Positions 9,055 to 16,759 of a stretch of 64,000 nucleotides of DNA are shown here, in pieces. The notes below the pieces were generated by a model that saw only the letters and a program-made list of their open reading frames with translations, searched no databases and was not told where the DNA came from. This DNA comes from Bacteroidetes bacterium HGW-Bacteroidetes-6 (GTDB lineage Bacteria > Bacteroidota > Bacteroidia > Bacteroidales > DTU049): NCBI GenBank assembly GCA_002842495.1, contig PHDB01000003.1, positions 95,267-159,266 of the forward strand. Reading direction: 5' to 3'. A program made the position numbers and the translations under genes. Numbering within the stretch: the stretch's first letter is position 1; every line of letters begins with the position of its first letter.

Positions 9055-9341
9055 TGAAAGAATTGGTAAAAATATCGGTTACCGTAGCAAACAGAAAATA
9101 CACGCTGTCTGTTGAAAATGAAGACGAAATTTTAATCAGGAATGCGGCTGAAACAATTAATAACAAAGTGAAAGAATTCCTACTGCAATTTCCGGGAAAG
9201 GATATGCAGGACATTATGGCGATGACATTGCTTAATTATGCTGCATCGCTCGGAAAATCGGATAAGCAAAATAGCTTTGTAAACGAAGAGTTGCATTCCC
9301 GCTTACAAAACATTAACCAACTGCTGGTTGAAGCAGTATAG
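9054..9341 (+). CDS. zapA: Cell division protein ZapA
   Basis: Small FtsZ-binding protein that bundles FtsZ filaments at the Z-ring. The 95-aa product begins KISVTVANRKYTLSVENEDE, the usual ZapA beta-hairpin, followed by a helix with AAETINNKV and a C-terminal coiled coil (NEELHSRLQNINQLL). Length fits the family. The ATG shares its A with the preceding stop codon. Downstream is a structured RNA (9361-9560) in the position where zapA and 6S RNA are linked in other phyla. Read-through transcription into that RNA is possible, because no separate promoter is obvious between them. Confidence 0.92.
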   Translation: MKELVKISVTVANRKYTLSVENEDEILIRNAAETINNKVKEFLLQFPGKDMQDIMAMTLLNYAASLGKSDKQNSFVNEELHSRLQNINQLLVEAV

Positions 9342-9360
9342 TTCTTAACATAAAGAAACG

Positions 9361-9560
9361 ACCCGCGTAGTCCATCAGTTTTTTTTTACGGTTGATAAAA
9401 CTCAACAGAATCGCTTAAGGGAATGTCTCACAAGTCCTAAGACAGGCCATATCTGCAAAGAATGCTTCGGCATCAATGGAAGTCTGAATACTTTGGCTAC
9501 CCTAATCGTGTTAATTTAGGGGTTTTTGATACCCTTTGATGAACATCGCGGGTTTTTTTA
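9361..9560 (+). ncRNA. ssrS: 6S-like regulatory RNA (ssrS)
   Basis: A 200-base gene-free stretch that folds as a 6S-like rod. Closing stem: ACCCGCG (9361-9367) with CGCGGGT (9547-9553), then T-run to 9559. Second stem block: CATCA (9373-9377) with TGATG (9537-9541). A large unpaired centre follows, whose 3' side can form CCCTAA/TTAGGG (9500-9521). The apical arm pairs CAAGT/ACTTTG, AGAC/GTCT (9440-9443/9482-9485), CCAT/ATGG (9447-9450/9476-9479) and ATGC-TTCG-GCAT (9462-9473). 6S RNA mimics an open promoter and sequesters housekeeping RNA polymerase. The zapA-ssrS linkage is well known in proteobacteria. The call is from structure and position, not a covariance search; a different structured RNA is possible. 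Confidence 0.68.
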
Positions 9561-9577
9561 TTGTAAAAAATTGAATT

Positions 9578-11122
9578 ATGGAAAACAGTGTATTGATTTT
9601 AGTGCTCGAAATGGTTGCCTTGACGGCAGCTATCCTTATCTGGGTACTTATTTTCCGAAAAAATGCCGAAAGAAAGAAAAAGCTTATGCTTGAGGAAGCC
9701 TCGAAAGAAGCGGACATGATAAAACAGACCCGTATTCTCGAAGCTAAAGAGAAGTTTTTCCAGATGAAATCGGACATGGAAAACCGAACCCAAGAACAGA
9801 ACAAAAGAATTCAAAATCTCGAAAACAAAGCCAAGCAACGCGAATTATCGCTTAATCAACGTCAGGAAGACTTGCAACGCAAGCAAAAAGAGATGCAAAC
9901 GCTGAAAGACAACCTTACCGCTCAGAATGAAGTTGTTGCTAAAAAGATGGAAGACATTGCAAAACTTCACAAACAAAGTATCGAAAAGCTCGAAGCCGTA
10001 TCGGGTCTTTCGGCCGAAGATGCCCGGGCTGAGCTGATGAACTCGCTGAAAGAGGAAGCTCGCATCGAAGCTATGTCGTATGTAAAAGACATTGTCGACG
10101 AAGCCAAACTCAACGCAAACCGTGAAGCCAAAAAAGTCATTATCGAGACTATTCAGCGTACTGCTTCGGAACATGCAGCTGAAAACGCTGTAACATCATT
10201 TCCGATTGCCAACGACGAAATTAAAGGTCGTATTATTGGTCGCGAAGGTCGAAATATTAAAGCACTCGAAGCTGCTACCGGAGTCGAAATTGTTATCGAC
10301 GACACTCCCGAAACCATTATTTTGTCGGCCTATGATCCTGTTCGTCGTGAAATAGCCCGACAATCACTCGAAAAACTTGTTTCTGACGGCCGCATTCATC
10401 CAGCCCGTATCGAAGAAGTGGTTGCCAAAGTGAAAGCCAATATAGAACAGGAAATTATTGAAGTGGGTAAAAAAACTCTTATTGACTTGGGTATTCACAA
10501 CATGCACCACGAATTGGTGAGACTCATTGGTAAAATGAAATACCGCTCCTCGTACGGACAAAACTTGCTTCAACACAGCAAAGAAGTTGCGAACCTTTGT
10601 GCTACTATGGCTGCCGAACTTGGCTTGAATCCAAAAATGGCCAAACGTGCCGGTATTTTGCACGACATTGGCAAAGTGCCCGACAACGAACCCGATATGC
10701 CTCATGCTCACCTGGGGATGAAACTTGCCGAAAAATTCAAAGAACATCCCGAAATTATCAATGCTATTGGTGCTCACCACGAAGACATTGAGATGACTAC
10801 GCTGATTGCCCCGATTGTTCAGGCCTGCGATGCTATTTCTGGAGCTCGTCCGGGTGCCCGCCGCGAAGTGGTGGAAAGCTATATCAATCGCCTTAATGAC
10901 CTCGAAGCCATTGCTATGAGCTACGATGGTGTGCAAAAAACATATGCTATTCAGGCAGGTCGCGAATTACGTGTTATTGTTGGAGCTGAAAAGCTTACCG
11001 ATGCTGCTGCAACTCAACTCTCACTCGATCTGAGTAAACGAATTCAGGAAGAAATGACATACCCGGGTCAAATCAAAATTACTGTAATCCGAGAAACACG
11101 CGCCGTGGCTTTTGCCAAATAG
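9578..11122 (+). CDS. rny: Ribonuclease Y
   Basis: Membrane-anchored endoribonuclease that starts mRNA decay. The 514-aa protein has one N-terminal transmembrane helix (residues ~7-27, [18 protein letters not shown]), a long Lys/Glu/Gln coiled coil to ~200, a KH RNA-binding domain with [15 protein letters not shown], and an HD phosphohydrolase domain with [10 protein letters not shown] near residue 362 and the metal site [14 protein letters not shown] sequence [10 protein letters not shown]. Length and order match RNase Y exactly. The ATG lies 18 bases after the T-run of the 6S-like RNA. It ends with a strong terminator, so it is the last gene of the unit. Confidence 0.97.
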   Translation: MENSVLILVLEMVALTAAILIWVLIFRKNAERKKKLMLEEASKEADMIKQTRILEAKEKFFQMKSDMENRTQEQNKRIQNLENKAKQRELSLNQRQEDLQRKQKEMQTLKDNLTAQNEVVAKKMEDIAKLHKQSIEKLEAVSGLSAEDARAELMNSLKEEARIEAMSYVKDIVDEAKLNANREAKKVIIETIQRTASEHAAENAVTSFPIANDEIKGRIIGREGRNIKALEAATGVEIVIDDTPETIILSAYDPVRREIARQSLEKLVSDGRIHPARIEEVVAKVKANIEQEIIEVGKKTLIDLGIHNMHHELVRLIGKMKYRSSYGQNLLQHSKEVANLCATMAAELGLNPKMAKRAGILHDIGKVPDNEPDMPHAHLGMKLAEKFKEHPEIINAIGAHHEDIEMTTLIAPIVQACDAISGARPGARREVVESYINRLNDLEAIAMSYDGVQKTYAIQAGRELRVIVGAEKLTDAAATQLSLDLSKRIQEEMTYPGQIKITVIRETRAVAFAK

Positions 11123-11160
11123 TTTGAAGCCCGGATTATTTGTACTTGTTTTAACTGCTA

Positions 11161-11196
11161 AAAACATCCGATTAACGTTCGGATGTTTTTTATTTT
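11161..11196 (+). terminator. Terminator after rny
   Basis: AAAACATCCGA (11161-11171) pairs perfectly with TCGGATGTTTT (11179-11189); the 11-bp stem is followed by more T. Confidence 0.92.
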
Positions 11197-11251
11197 ACAA
11201 ACATGCTTATACCGGGAGCCAATAGGCTCAATTCCATATCTGAAAGTTTAT

Positions 11252-11291
11252 AAAAAAACCAAGTAGTTCAGCACCGACATAGCCAACTTGG
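11252..11291 (-). terminator. Minus-strand hairpin with T-run
   Basis: On the minus strand CCAAGT pairs with ACTTGG six bases each side of a 21-base loop, followed by TTTTTTT (11252-11258). It has no annotated minus-strand gene to serve except the candidate small unit. Confidence 0.5.
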
Positions 11292-11494
11292 ATCAGATCT
11301 TGGCAGTCGGACTTCGCTTATAAACGCATAAACCGGCGAATACTGCAATCGTAAAATCTGCTATTCCGACTTCTTGTCAGGCTGATTGAAATTCGTTTCA
11401 GCGAACTCATCGAAAAAACGGACAACCCGATTTGTTAACGACTCATCAAAATAAAGATCCGGCTGCACCAATTGCTCGATTCAACACAAAGATA
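11252..11494 (-). other. Possible small minus-strand transcription unit in the rny-prsW gap
   Basis: The gap 11197-11634 holds no normal gene on the plus strand. On the minus strand there is a full -7 match TATCTTTG (11487-11494), then an open frame 11361-11471 from a TTG start (about 36 aa, ending FDEFAETNFNQPDKKSE). A second overlapping short frame containing DFTIAVFAGLCVYKRSP follows, and then a terminator (CCAAGT/ACTTGG, 11286-11291 with 11259-11264, followed by seven T). The coding-like composition of the first frame suggests either a small gene, a remnant of a larger one, or a ~230-base small RNA. No -33 box is visible. I do not recognise it. Confidence 0.3.
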
Positions 11495-11634
11495 TTTTGA
11501 CGAAAACGCTGTCTGTCACACACAATTGAAACAAACAATAAAGGGCTTAAAAAATGCCTGATGGGATACATCTAAAACTATTTTTCATCTCAATCATCCA
11601 AAATATTTATATATTTATCCTCAAATTTTATCCT

Positions 11635-12351
11635 ATGACATTGATTCTACTTGCTGCAGCACCTGTCGCCATTCTGATATTCTATATTTATTATCGCGAC
11701 AAATACGAAAAAGAACCTATCTGGATGCTTATCAAAGCAATTATTGCAGGAGCAATTATTGTTATTCCTATTCTGTTTATGGAGCAGTATATATCCGATC
11801 ATGTGCAACGATATACCGGAGAAACTGCCGCCTTTTTGAATGCATTTGGCGTTGCAGCATTTACAGAAGAATTGTTCAAATGGCTGGCTGTTATTCTTAT
11901 TTTCTTTGGATCACGACATTTCAACGAGCGATTCGATGGTATTGTTTATGCCGCTTTTGTGTCGCTTGGCTTTGCACTGGTTGAAAACATTTTGTATGTA
12001 ACAAGTGCCCAAACTGTGCAGGCAGGTTATCAAATAGGCTACATGCGAGCTCTTACAGCTGTTCCGGCTCATGCATTGTTTGGAGTGGTAATGGGATATC
12101 GATTCGGGCTTGCCAAATTTCTTCCGGAACGCAGATTATTTAATTTATTCATGGCATTCTTCATGCCTTTTTTACTCCACGGAATCTACGATTTTCTTCT
12201 TATGCTCGAAAAAACATGGGCTCTGATCTTATTCTTTCCCTTCATTATTTTCCTATGGTATTTTGGGCTTGTACGCATGAAACGTCATTCGCTCAATTCG
12301 GCCTTTAACGCTTTTCAGGGCAGACCCAATAGCGATTCGTCTCCGCAATAA
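11635..12351 (+). CDS. PrsW-family intramembrane metalloprotease
   Basis: Polytopic membrane protein of 238 aa with about eight hydrophobic helices and the conserved in-membrane motifs of the PrsW/CAAX-like superfamily: FTEELFK (E78, E79), FALVENI (E117-N118), HALFGVVMG (H146) and HGIYD (H182, D186). PrsW of Bacillus cleaves an anti-sigma factor at site 1; the substrate here is unknown and no sigma/anti-sigma pair is adjacent. The frame opens at 11554, but ATG 11635 (MTLILLAAAPVAILIFY) begins directly with the first helix. Its last 47 bases overlap convergently with the 3' end of engB on the other strand, so neither gene has room for a classical terminator. Confidence 0.85.
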   Translation: MTLILLAAAPVAILIFYIYYRDKYEKEPIWMLIKAIIAGAIIVIPILFMEQYISDHVQRYTGETAAFLNAFGVAAFTEELFKWLAVILIFFGSRHFNERFDGIVYAAFVSLGFALVENILYVTSAQTVQAGYQIGYMRALTAVPAHALFGVVMGYRFGLAKFLPERRLFNLFMAFFMPFLLHGIYDFLLMLEKTWALILFFPFIIFLWYFGLVRMKRHSLNSAFNAFQGRPNSDSSPQ

Positions 12352-12910
12352 ACGACAAAACCTCATCGAGTCCCAATCGGGTTTCGGACGATGTGATTAT
12401 TCTTGGTGGCATTTCTTCCCACGATTCGGCCATCTTCTTTTCAAATTTCCCAATGCTCATCGCCAACTCATTTTTGGTACATTTATCGGCTTTGGTAAAG
12501 ATAATGGCTATTGGCAACTGTTTCTGACCACACCAATCGATAAATTCAACGTCGTTTTTCTGAGGTTCCAGACGTGAATCGACAAGCACAAAAGTGGTCA
12601 TCAGATTCGCTCTTCTTTCAAGATATTCCTTGATCATTGCCTCCCATTTTTTTCGCAACTCCTTAGGCGCTTTTGCATAACCATAACCAGGCAAATCGGT
12701 CAGAAACCATTCTTCCTCAATTAAAAAATGATTGATGATTTGCGTTTTACCGGGGTTTGAACTGATTTTAGCCAGCTTCTTTATTCCAGTCATTGCATTA
12801 ATCAGCGACGATTTACCTACATTTGAACGACCGGTAAAGGCATACTCGGGATAATCGGGCGCTGGACATTTTGTCCAATGGGTACAACCACCAATGTATT
12901 TTGCATTCAT
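12305..12910 (-). CDS. engB: Ribosome biogenesis GTPase EngB (YihA/YsxC)
   Basis: Essential small GTPase acting in large-subunit assembly. The 201-aa protein has GRSNVGKS (G1, residues 27-34), GKTQIINHF (G2 region), DLPGYGYAK (G3), TKADK (G4) and TSSETRLG (G5), with the family signature KTQ after the P-loop. It is the last gene of the minus-strand unit glsA-glsB-engB, starting 18 bases after the glsB stop. Its 3' end runs 47 bases into the convergent prsW-like gene. The N-terminal MNAKYIGGCTHWTKCP matches family starts, supporting ATG 12910. Confidence 0.96.
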   Translation of the reverse strand: MNAKYIGGCTHWTKCPAPDYPEYAFTGRSNVGKSSLINAMTGIKKLAKISSNPGKTQIINHFLIEEEWFLTDLPGYGYAKAPKELRKKWEAMIKEYLERRANLMTTFVLVDSRLEPQKNDVEFIDWCGQKQLPIAIIFTKADKCTKNELAMSIGKFEKKMAESWEEMPPRIITSSETRLGLDEVLSFIAETNRYWVCPEKR

Positions 12911-12928
12911 GCTTTCTGGGCTCAGGCA

Positions 12929-13861
12929 TTAACGTCCTTTGTTGAACGAAGCCAAATGCCTGTGTTTTTTTGATTCGTAAATATCGGCAATGGTAACCAG
13001 AATGCCAATTTCTTCTACATCACCAAAACTATCGTTGAGTGACGAGCCAAAAGTTTTCATCGTGCTCGATAAATTCATATAAGCGTTTACCAACGGAGGA
13101 AGAATCATTCCACGACTACGAACCAGCTTATTCATTAGGTTTCGGTCTTCTTCGTACGATTTTCCATGCAAAATTTCATCAAGCTGTGCAACAGGAGTTG
13201 TTGTTTGCCTTGGCTCATAGGGAATTATCAGACCTTCATGATCCGGAAAATATTTCATCAAAAAATGAAGAATAACATCACGTGCAAGAATATCGTATTT
13301 GAGATACATTGTGACTTTTCCATAGAAATAGCGAATTTCGGGATGCAAAACAATAAGAGCTCCGAGTCCATCCCAAAGATTATCGAGCGAAAAAATGCCC
13401 TTGCGGCTGTCACGAGCCGGTTGATATTGAGGCTGAACAAAGCTTCGACCCAGTTCTATCGTATGAGGGAAATAGAAAACCTGAAATTTCCGAGACATCC
13501 GAAACATATGTGTTGTTGCCAGATGATACTCTGCACGCTTATCGGGACGTATTGTATTGAGTCGTATATAGCGATAGCCGCCAACAATTTCCTGCTCTTC
13601 GGGGTTCCAGACAATAAGCTGCAAATAAGCACCGGGTCCATTGTCGTAATCGTCAATATCTTCTGGCTTACCTGTGCCTCCACCGGCTTCGCGGAAAGAA
13701 ATCTCGCGTAAGCGACCCACTTCGCGCATCAACGCCGGAGCTTCGTCGCCATGGAATATATATATCTCGTTATTCCCAAAATTGGTATAGCGTACAAAAC
13801 GCTTGGGTGTCAATTCCCTCAGCAGGTCTTCGCGCGATACTTTTTCAATAATGGGTTCCAT
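12929..13861 (-). CDS. glsB: Glycine N-acyltransferase GlsB-like (OlsB-type acyltransferase)
   Basis: A 310-aa GNAT-fold N-acyltransferase of the OlsB/hemolysin-like type, with GAYLQLIVW, EIVGGYRY, FPHTIELGRSFVQP and the conserved FSLDNLWDGLG motifs. In Bacteroides thetaiotaomicron the equivalent GlsB makes N-acyl-3-hydroxyacyl glycine (commendamide), the first step to glycine lipids. The frame reaches a TTG at 13867, but ATG 13861 (MEPIIEKVSRED) is the better start. It lies 29 bases after the PlsC-like gene, which matches the known glsB/glsA pairing and strongly supports the assignment. Family alternatives (ornithine N-acylation) cannot be excluded from sequence alone. Confidence 0.82.
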   Translation of the reverse strand: MEPIIEKVSREDLLRELTPKRFVRYTNFGNNEIYIFHGDEAPALMREVGRLREISFREAGGGTGKPEDIDDYDNGPGAYLQLIVWNPEEQEIVGGYRYIRLNTIRPDKRAEYHLATTHMFRMSRKFQVFYFPHTIELGRSFVQPQYQPARDSRKGIFSLDNLWDGLGALIVLHPEIRYFYGKVTMYLKYDILARDVILHFLMKYFPDHEGLIIPYEPRQTTTPVAQLDEILHGKSYEEDRNLMNKLVRSRGMILPPLVNAYMNLSSTMKTFGSSLNDSFGDVEEIGILVTIADIYESKKHRHLASFNKGR

Positions 13862-13896
13862 ATTCAAACTAAACGATTTACTCCGAGTGCGTAAAA

Positions 13897-14757
13897 TTAA
13901 TCATTTTGCGGTAAATCGTACACAATTTGTTTAACAATTTGAGCCCATTCTAGATCCTTATGGGTTTTATCGAAGGTTGAGAAAGGGATGGGATCCCCAA
14001 AATGTATTTCAAGTATGCGGCCCTTTTGCCTGAAAGTTTCATCACTAAGATACAACATCTCAATGTTCGCCTTAATACCCAGTCTTTTACGCCAATTCGC
14101 CAATCTATAAAACCTGTTACTGTTTCTACCACTTACGTGCACGGGGATTACATTACGCTCGTGTTGACGCGCTTTCTGAATAAATGTTTTCTTCCATTCC
14201 AAATCAATCACTTTTCCTTTTATTTTTCGGGAAGCCAAACCTGCAGGGAAAAACAAAATATTATTATCCGATTCAAATGCTTTCTCCAACGCTCTCACCC
14301 CCGACGATGACTGACCTCCAACCTTATTGATCGGCACAAAAAGTTCGCTTAAATTTGGTAAATACATCAGAAAATCATTCACCGGAAAAACAATATTAGA
14401 GTGTATTCTTCCAACGGTATGCATGAGCGCAAGTCCATCTAATCCTCCTAAAGGATGATTGGCAACCACCAAAAACCGATTTTGATTTTCGAGCTTTTCG
14501 AGGCCATAAACAACAATTTCAGCTCCAAACATATCGAGCATCGCTTCAACAAAGGGTAAACCATGTTTATGCCGGTTGTTGTACATGTGATAATTCACCT
14601 CCTTCTCGTGCAGTATTCGCTTCAAATAACGAATAATGAAACCAGGCAGCATACGCAGCATACGCGGATTCTTTGCCCGAATCAGCTCTTTTACATCAAT
14701 GGTATTCTCGGTAATGACCAAAGCACCATCAACAATTTTGTTGCTATTTGACTCCAT
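13897..14757 (-). CDS. glsA: O-acyltransferase GlsA-like (PlsC family)
   Basis: A 286-aa lysophospholipid acyltransferase-type enzyme: NHPLGGLDGLAL gives the NHxxxxD catalytic motif, then FVPINKVGG and FFPAGLASR, the usual acceptor and phosphate-contact blocks. No transmembrane helix is obvious, but the N-terminus is basic and amphipathic. With the adjacent GlsB-type N-acyltransferase it should convert commendamide-like acyl-glycine to diacyl glycine lipid in the inner membrane. It is the first gene of the minus-strand unit; the divergent dcw cluster starts 238 bases away. The gene symbol follows Bacteroides usage and is unrelated to glutaminase. Confidence 0.8.
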   Translation of the reverse strand: MESNSNKIVDGALVITENTIDVKELIRAKNPRMLRMLPGFIIRYLKRILHEKEVNYHMYNNRHKHGLPFVEAMLDMFGAEIVVYGLEKLENQNRFLVVANHPLGGLDGLALMHTVGRIHSNIVFPVNDFLMYLPNLSELFVPINKVGGQSSSGVRALEKAFESDNNILFFPAGLASRKIKGKVIDLEWKKTFIQKARQHERNVIPVHVSGRNSNRFYRLANWRKRLGIKANIEMLYLSDETFRQKGRILEIHFGDPIPFSTFDKTHKDLEWAQIVKQIVYDLPQND

Positions 14758-14935
14758 TTCCCGTTTTTAGTTCTGCAAAAATAACACTTCCGCTCAAACT
14801 CTGATCAATTTCGTAGCATTTTTCCAATTGTGAATAAGTTCCTCTTACAAAAAAATCACAATACGCTTATTTTCAACACATATCGTATTTTCTGTAACCT
14901 TTTCCGTAAATATCAGTAAAAAGTTATCAACAAAG

Positions 14936-14960
14936 TGGGAGAAAGTGGGAAAAAGTGGGA
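14936..14960 (+). promoter_or_regulatory. MraZ operator: three TGGGA boxes with 10-bp phasing
   Basis: TGGGA occurs at 14936-14940, 14946-14950 and 14956-14960, separated by exactly five bases each. MraZ of other bacteria binds TGGGN repeats with five-base spacers upstream of its own gene, and the mraZ start at 14995 lies 34 bases on. This is therefore a probable autoregulatory site for the whole dcw operon. An apparent GTG-started extension of mraZ through this array is an artefact of the repeat. Confidence 0.85.
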
Positions 14961-14994
14961 AAAATTGATTTATTTTACACCTTATTTTAAGCTC

Positions 14995-15465
14995 ATGGCA
15001 AACCTGATCGGTGTATTCGATTTAAAAGTGGATTCCAAGGGCCGGTTTATTTTTCCGGCATCCTTGCGAAAACAGCTTTTAGACGAGACCGAAACAGGCT
15101 TTGTAATGAAAAGGAGTATTTTCAATCAATGCATCGAGCTGTTCCCATTCTCAACCTGGCAAAAGGAAGCCGAACAGGTAGGAAAACTCAACCGCTTTGT
15201 TAAGAAAAACAACGACTTTATCCGTATGTTCATGTCAGGGTCGCGGCAAGTTAGCACCGACGAAGCAGGCCGACTGCTTATTCCGCGCGATCTTATGCTT
15301 TTTGGCAACATCGGAAAAGACATTGTCTTGGCATCAGCCATCGACCGCATCGAAATTTGGTCGAAAGATGCTTACGAAGCGTTTGTTGCTGCCGGTTCCA
15401 ACACCTTCCCTTCGCTCGCCGAAGAAGTAATGGGACTGCCCGACAATAACGCGGAGAAACAATAA
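14995..15465 (+). CDS. mraZ: Transcriptional regulator MraZ
   Basis: DNA-binding regulator and first gene of the division and cell-wall cluster. The 156-aa protein contains two SpoVT/AbrB-like halves, each with the diagnostic turn: DSKGRF near the N-terminus and DEAGRL in the second half. ATG 14995 (MANLIGVFDLKVDSKGRF) matches family N-termini; the open frame continues upstream only because the MraZ boxes lack stops. MraZ oligomers bind the TGGGA array directly upstream. Its stop overlaps the rsmH start by one base, so the two are translationally coupled. Confidence 0.95.
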   Translation: MANLIGVFDLKVDSKGRFIFPASLRKQLLDETETGFVMKRSIFNQCIELFPFSTWQKEAEQVGKLNRFVKKNNDFIRMFMSGSRQVSTDEAGRLLIPRDLMLFGNIGKDIVLASAIDRIEIWSKDAYEAFVAAGSNTFPSLAEEVMGLPDNNAEKQ

Positions 15466-16361
15466 TGGCTGTCCATGTAAGTGTTTTGCTCAAAGAAAGT
15501 GTCGATTATCTTGCTATTGAACCCAATGGCAAATACGTCGATGCAACTTTTGGCAGTGGTGGTCATTCGCGCGAAATTGCTTCACGACTAAGCCAAGGCC
15601 ATGTATATGCATTCGATCAGGATTCAGATGCATCAGATAGTTTTTCCGGTGCTGAAAAAATAACACTTATTCGTTCCAACTTCAGGTTTTTAAGTAATTT
15701 TCTTCGCTACCACCATGCGCTTCCAGTCAACGGCATTTTGGCCGATCTCGGAATCTCGAGCCACCACATTGAAACACCAGAGCGCGGATTCTCTTTTCGT
15801 TTCGATGCTCCACTCGACATGCGGATGAACGTCCTTTCAAAAAAAACAGCACACGATGTTGTGAACAGCTATAGCGTTGAAGAATTAACACGTATTTTCC
15901 GTCAATATGGCGAAATAGCGAAGGCTTTCAATTTGGCAAAAGCCATCGAAAAGCAAAGAATGCATAAATCGGTTAATACTACTTTCGAACTAGCTGGAAT
16001 TGCGCAGAATTTTACACAAAAAAACAAAGAAAACAGCTTCTTAGCTCAGGTTTTTCAGGCTATTCGCATCGAAGTGAATCAGGAGCTAGAAGTATTGGAA
16101 CAATTTCTTAATCAGGCCTACGAATGCTTAATGCCTGGAGGTCGACTTGTAGTGATTTCATATCATTCGCTTGAAGACAGAATGATAAAAAACTTTTTCA
16201 AAAGCGTATTGCCCTCCGACTCATTTTCGGAAAACATAATGGGAACACGTAATTTCAGATGGAACAACATCACTTCAGGAGCTGATACTCCAACTGAAGC
16301 AGAAATAATTCAAAATCCGAGAAGCAGAAGTGCAAAATTGCGTGCTGCTGAAAAAATATGA
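15465..16361 (+). CDS. rsmH: 16S rRNA (cytosine-1402 N4)-methyltransferase RsmH
   Basis: SAM-dependent methyltransferase modifying C1402 of 16S rRNA; traditionally mraW in this cluster. The 298-aa protein has HVSVLLKESVDYL at the start, the SAM-binding DATFGSGGHSREI, ADLGISSHH, and the C-terminal VISYHSLEDRMIKNFF and RSAKLRAAE blocks, all diagnostic. The usual position after mraZ is kept. The start ATG is inside the mraZ stop (TAATG), and the stop overlaps the next gene's ATG. Confidence 0.97.
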   Translation: MAVHVSVLLKESVDYLAIEPNGKYVDATFGSGGHSREIASRLSQGHVYAFDQDSDASDSFSGAEKITLIRSNFRFLSNFLRYHHALPVNGILADLGISSHHIETPERGFSFRFDAPLDMRMNVLSKKTAHDVVNSYSVEELTRIFRQYGEIAKAFNLAKAIEKQRMHKSVNTTFELAGIAQNFTQKNKENSFLAQVFQAIRIEVNQELEVLEQFLNQAYECLMPGGRLVVISYHSLEDRMIKNFFKSVLPSDSFSENIMGTRNFRWNNITSGADTPTEAEIIQNPRSRSAKLRAAEKI

Positions 16362-16759
16362 AAGAGCAGAAGAACAACATATTGAAACTCAACAAAGGAA
16401 AAGACAAACCTGTTAAGGAGAAAAAGACCTCTGGTAAACGGTTTTCGATGCGGAGCATTATTACCGGCAGTTTTTTAGAGCGCGAAGGCCTGCTGAAGCA
16501 ACTCCCGTTCATCCTCTACATCTCTCTTCTGTTCGTGATATACATTGCCAATTCCTACTATGGTGAACGCACTATCTATCAAATAGAGCTCAACAAAGCC
16601 GAATTGATTGAATTGAGAAGCGAGTATATCACAGCAAAATCGCGCTTAATGACAGGAACCAATCTGAGCAAAGTAAGCGAAAAACTCAAGCCATTCGGCA
16701 TTTATCCTTCACATACACCTCCGGGAAAAATATTTGTAAAAAAGACCGATAATGAGTAA
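16358..16759 (+). CDS. ftsL: FtsL-like cell division protein
   Basis: A 133-aa bitopic protein: a Lys-rich cytoplasmic tail (residues ~1-45), one transmembrane helix (FILYISLLFVIYIANSYY, ~51-68) and a short periplasmic coiled-coil segment (YQIELNKAELIELRSEYITAKSRL). Position between rsmH and the ftsI-type transpeptidase, size and topology fit FtsL, which forms the FtsQLB activator with FtsQ and FtsB. Sequence identity in this family is always low, so the call rests mostly on context. Its ATG overlaps the rsmH stop (ATGA), and its own end overlaps ftsI by eight bases. Confidence 0.82.
   Translation: MKEQKNNILKLNKGKDKPVKEKKTSGKRFSMRSIITGSFLEREGLLKQLPFILYISLLFVIYIANSYYGERTIYQIELNKAELIELRSEYITAKSRLMTGTNLSKVSEKLKPFGIYPSHTPPGKIFVKKTDNE

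Noticed and set aside
10364..10936. 190-codon minus-strand frame inside rny
   Set aside because: The plus-strand KH and HD domains are unambiguous; the antisense frame has Asn/Phe/His bias and no motif.
14935..14994. N-terminal extension of MraZ
   Set aside because: It would start at a GTG inside the TGGGA operator array; the family N-terminus begins at ATG 14995.
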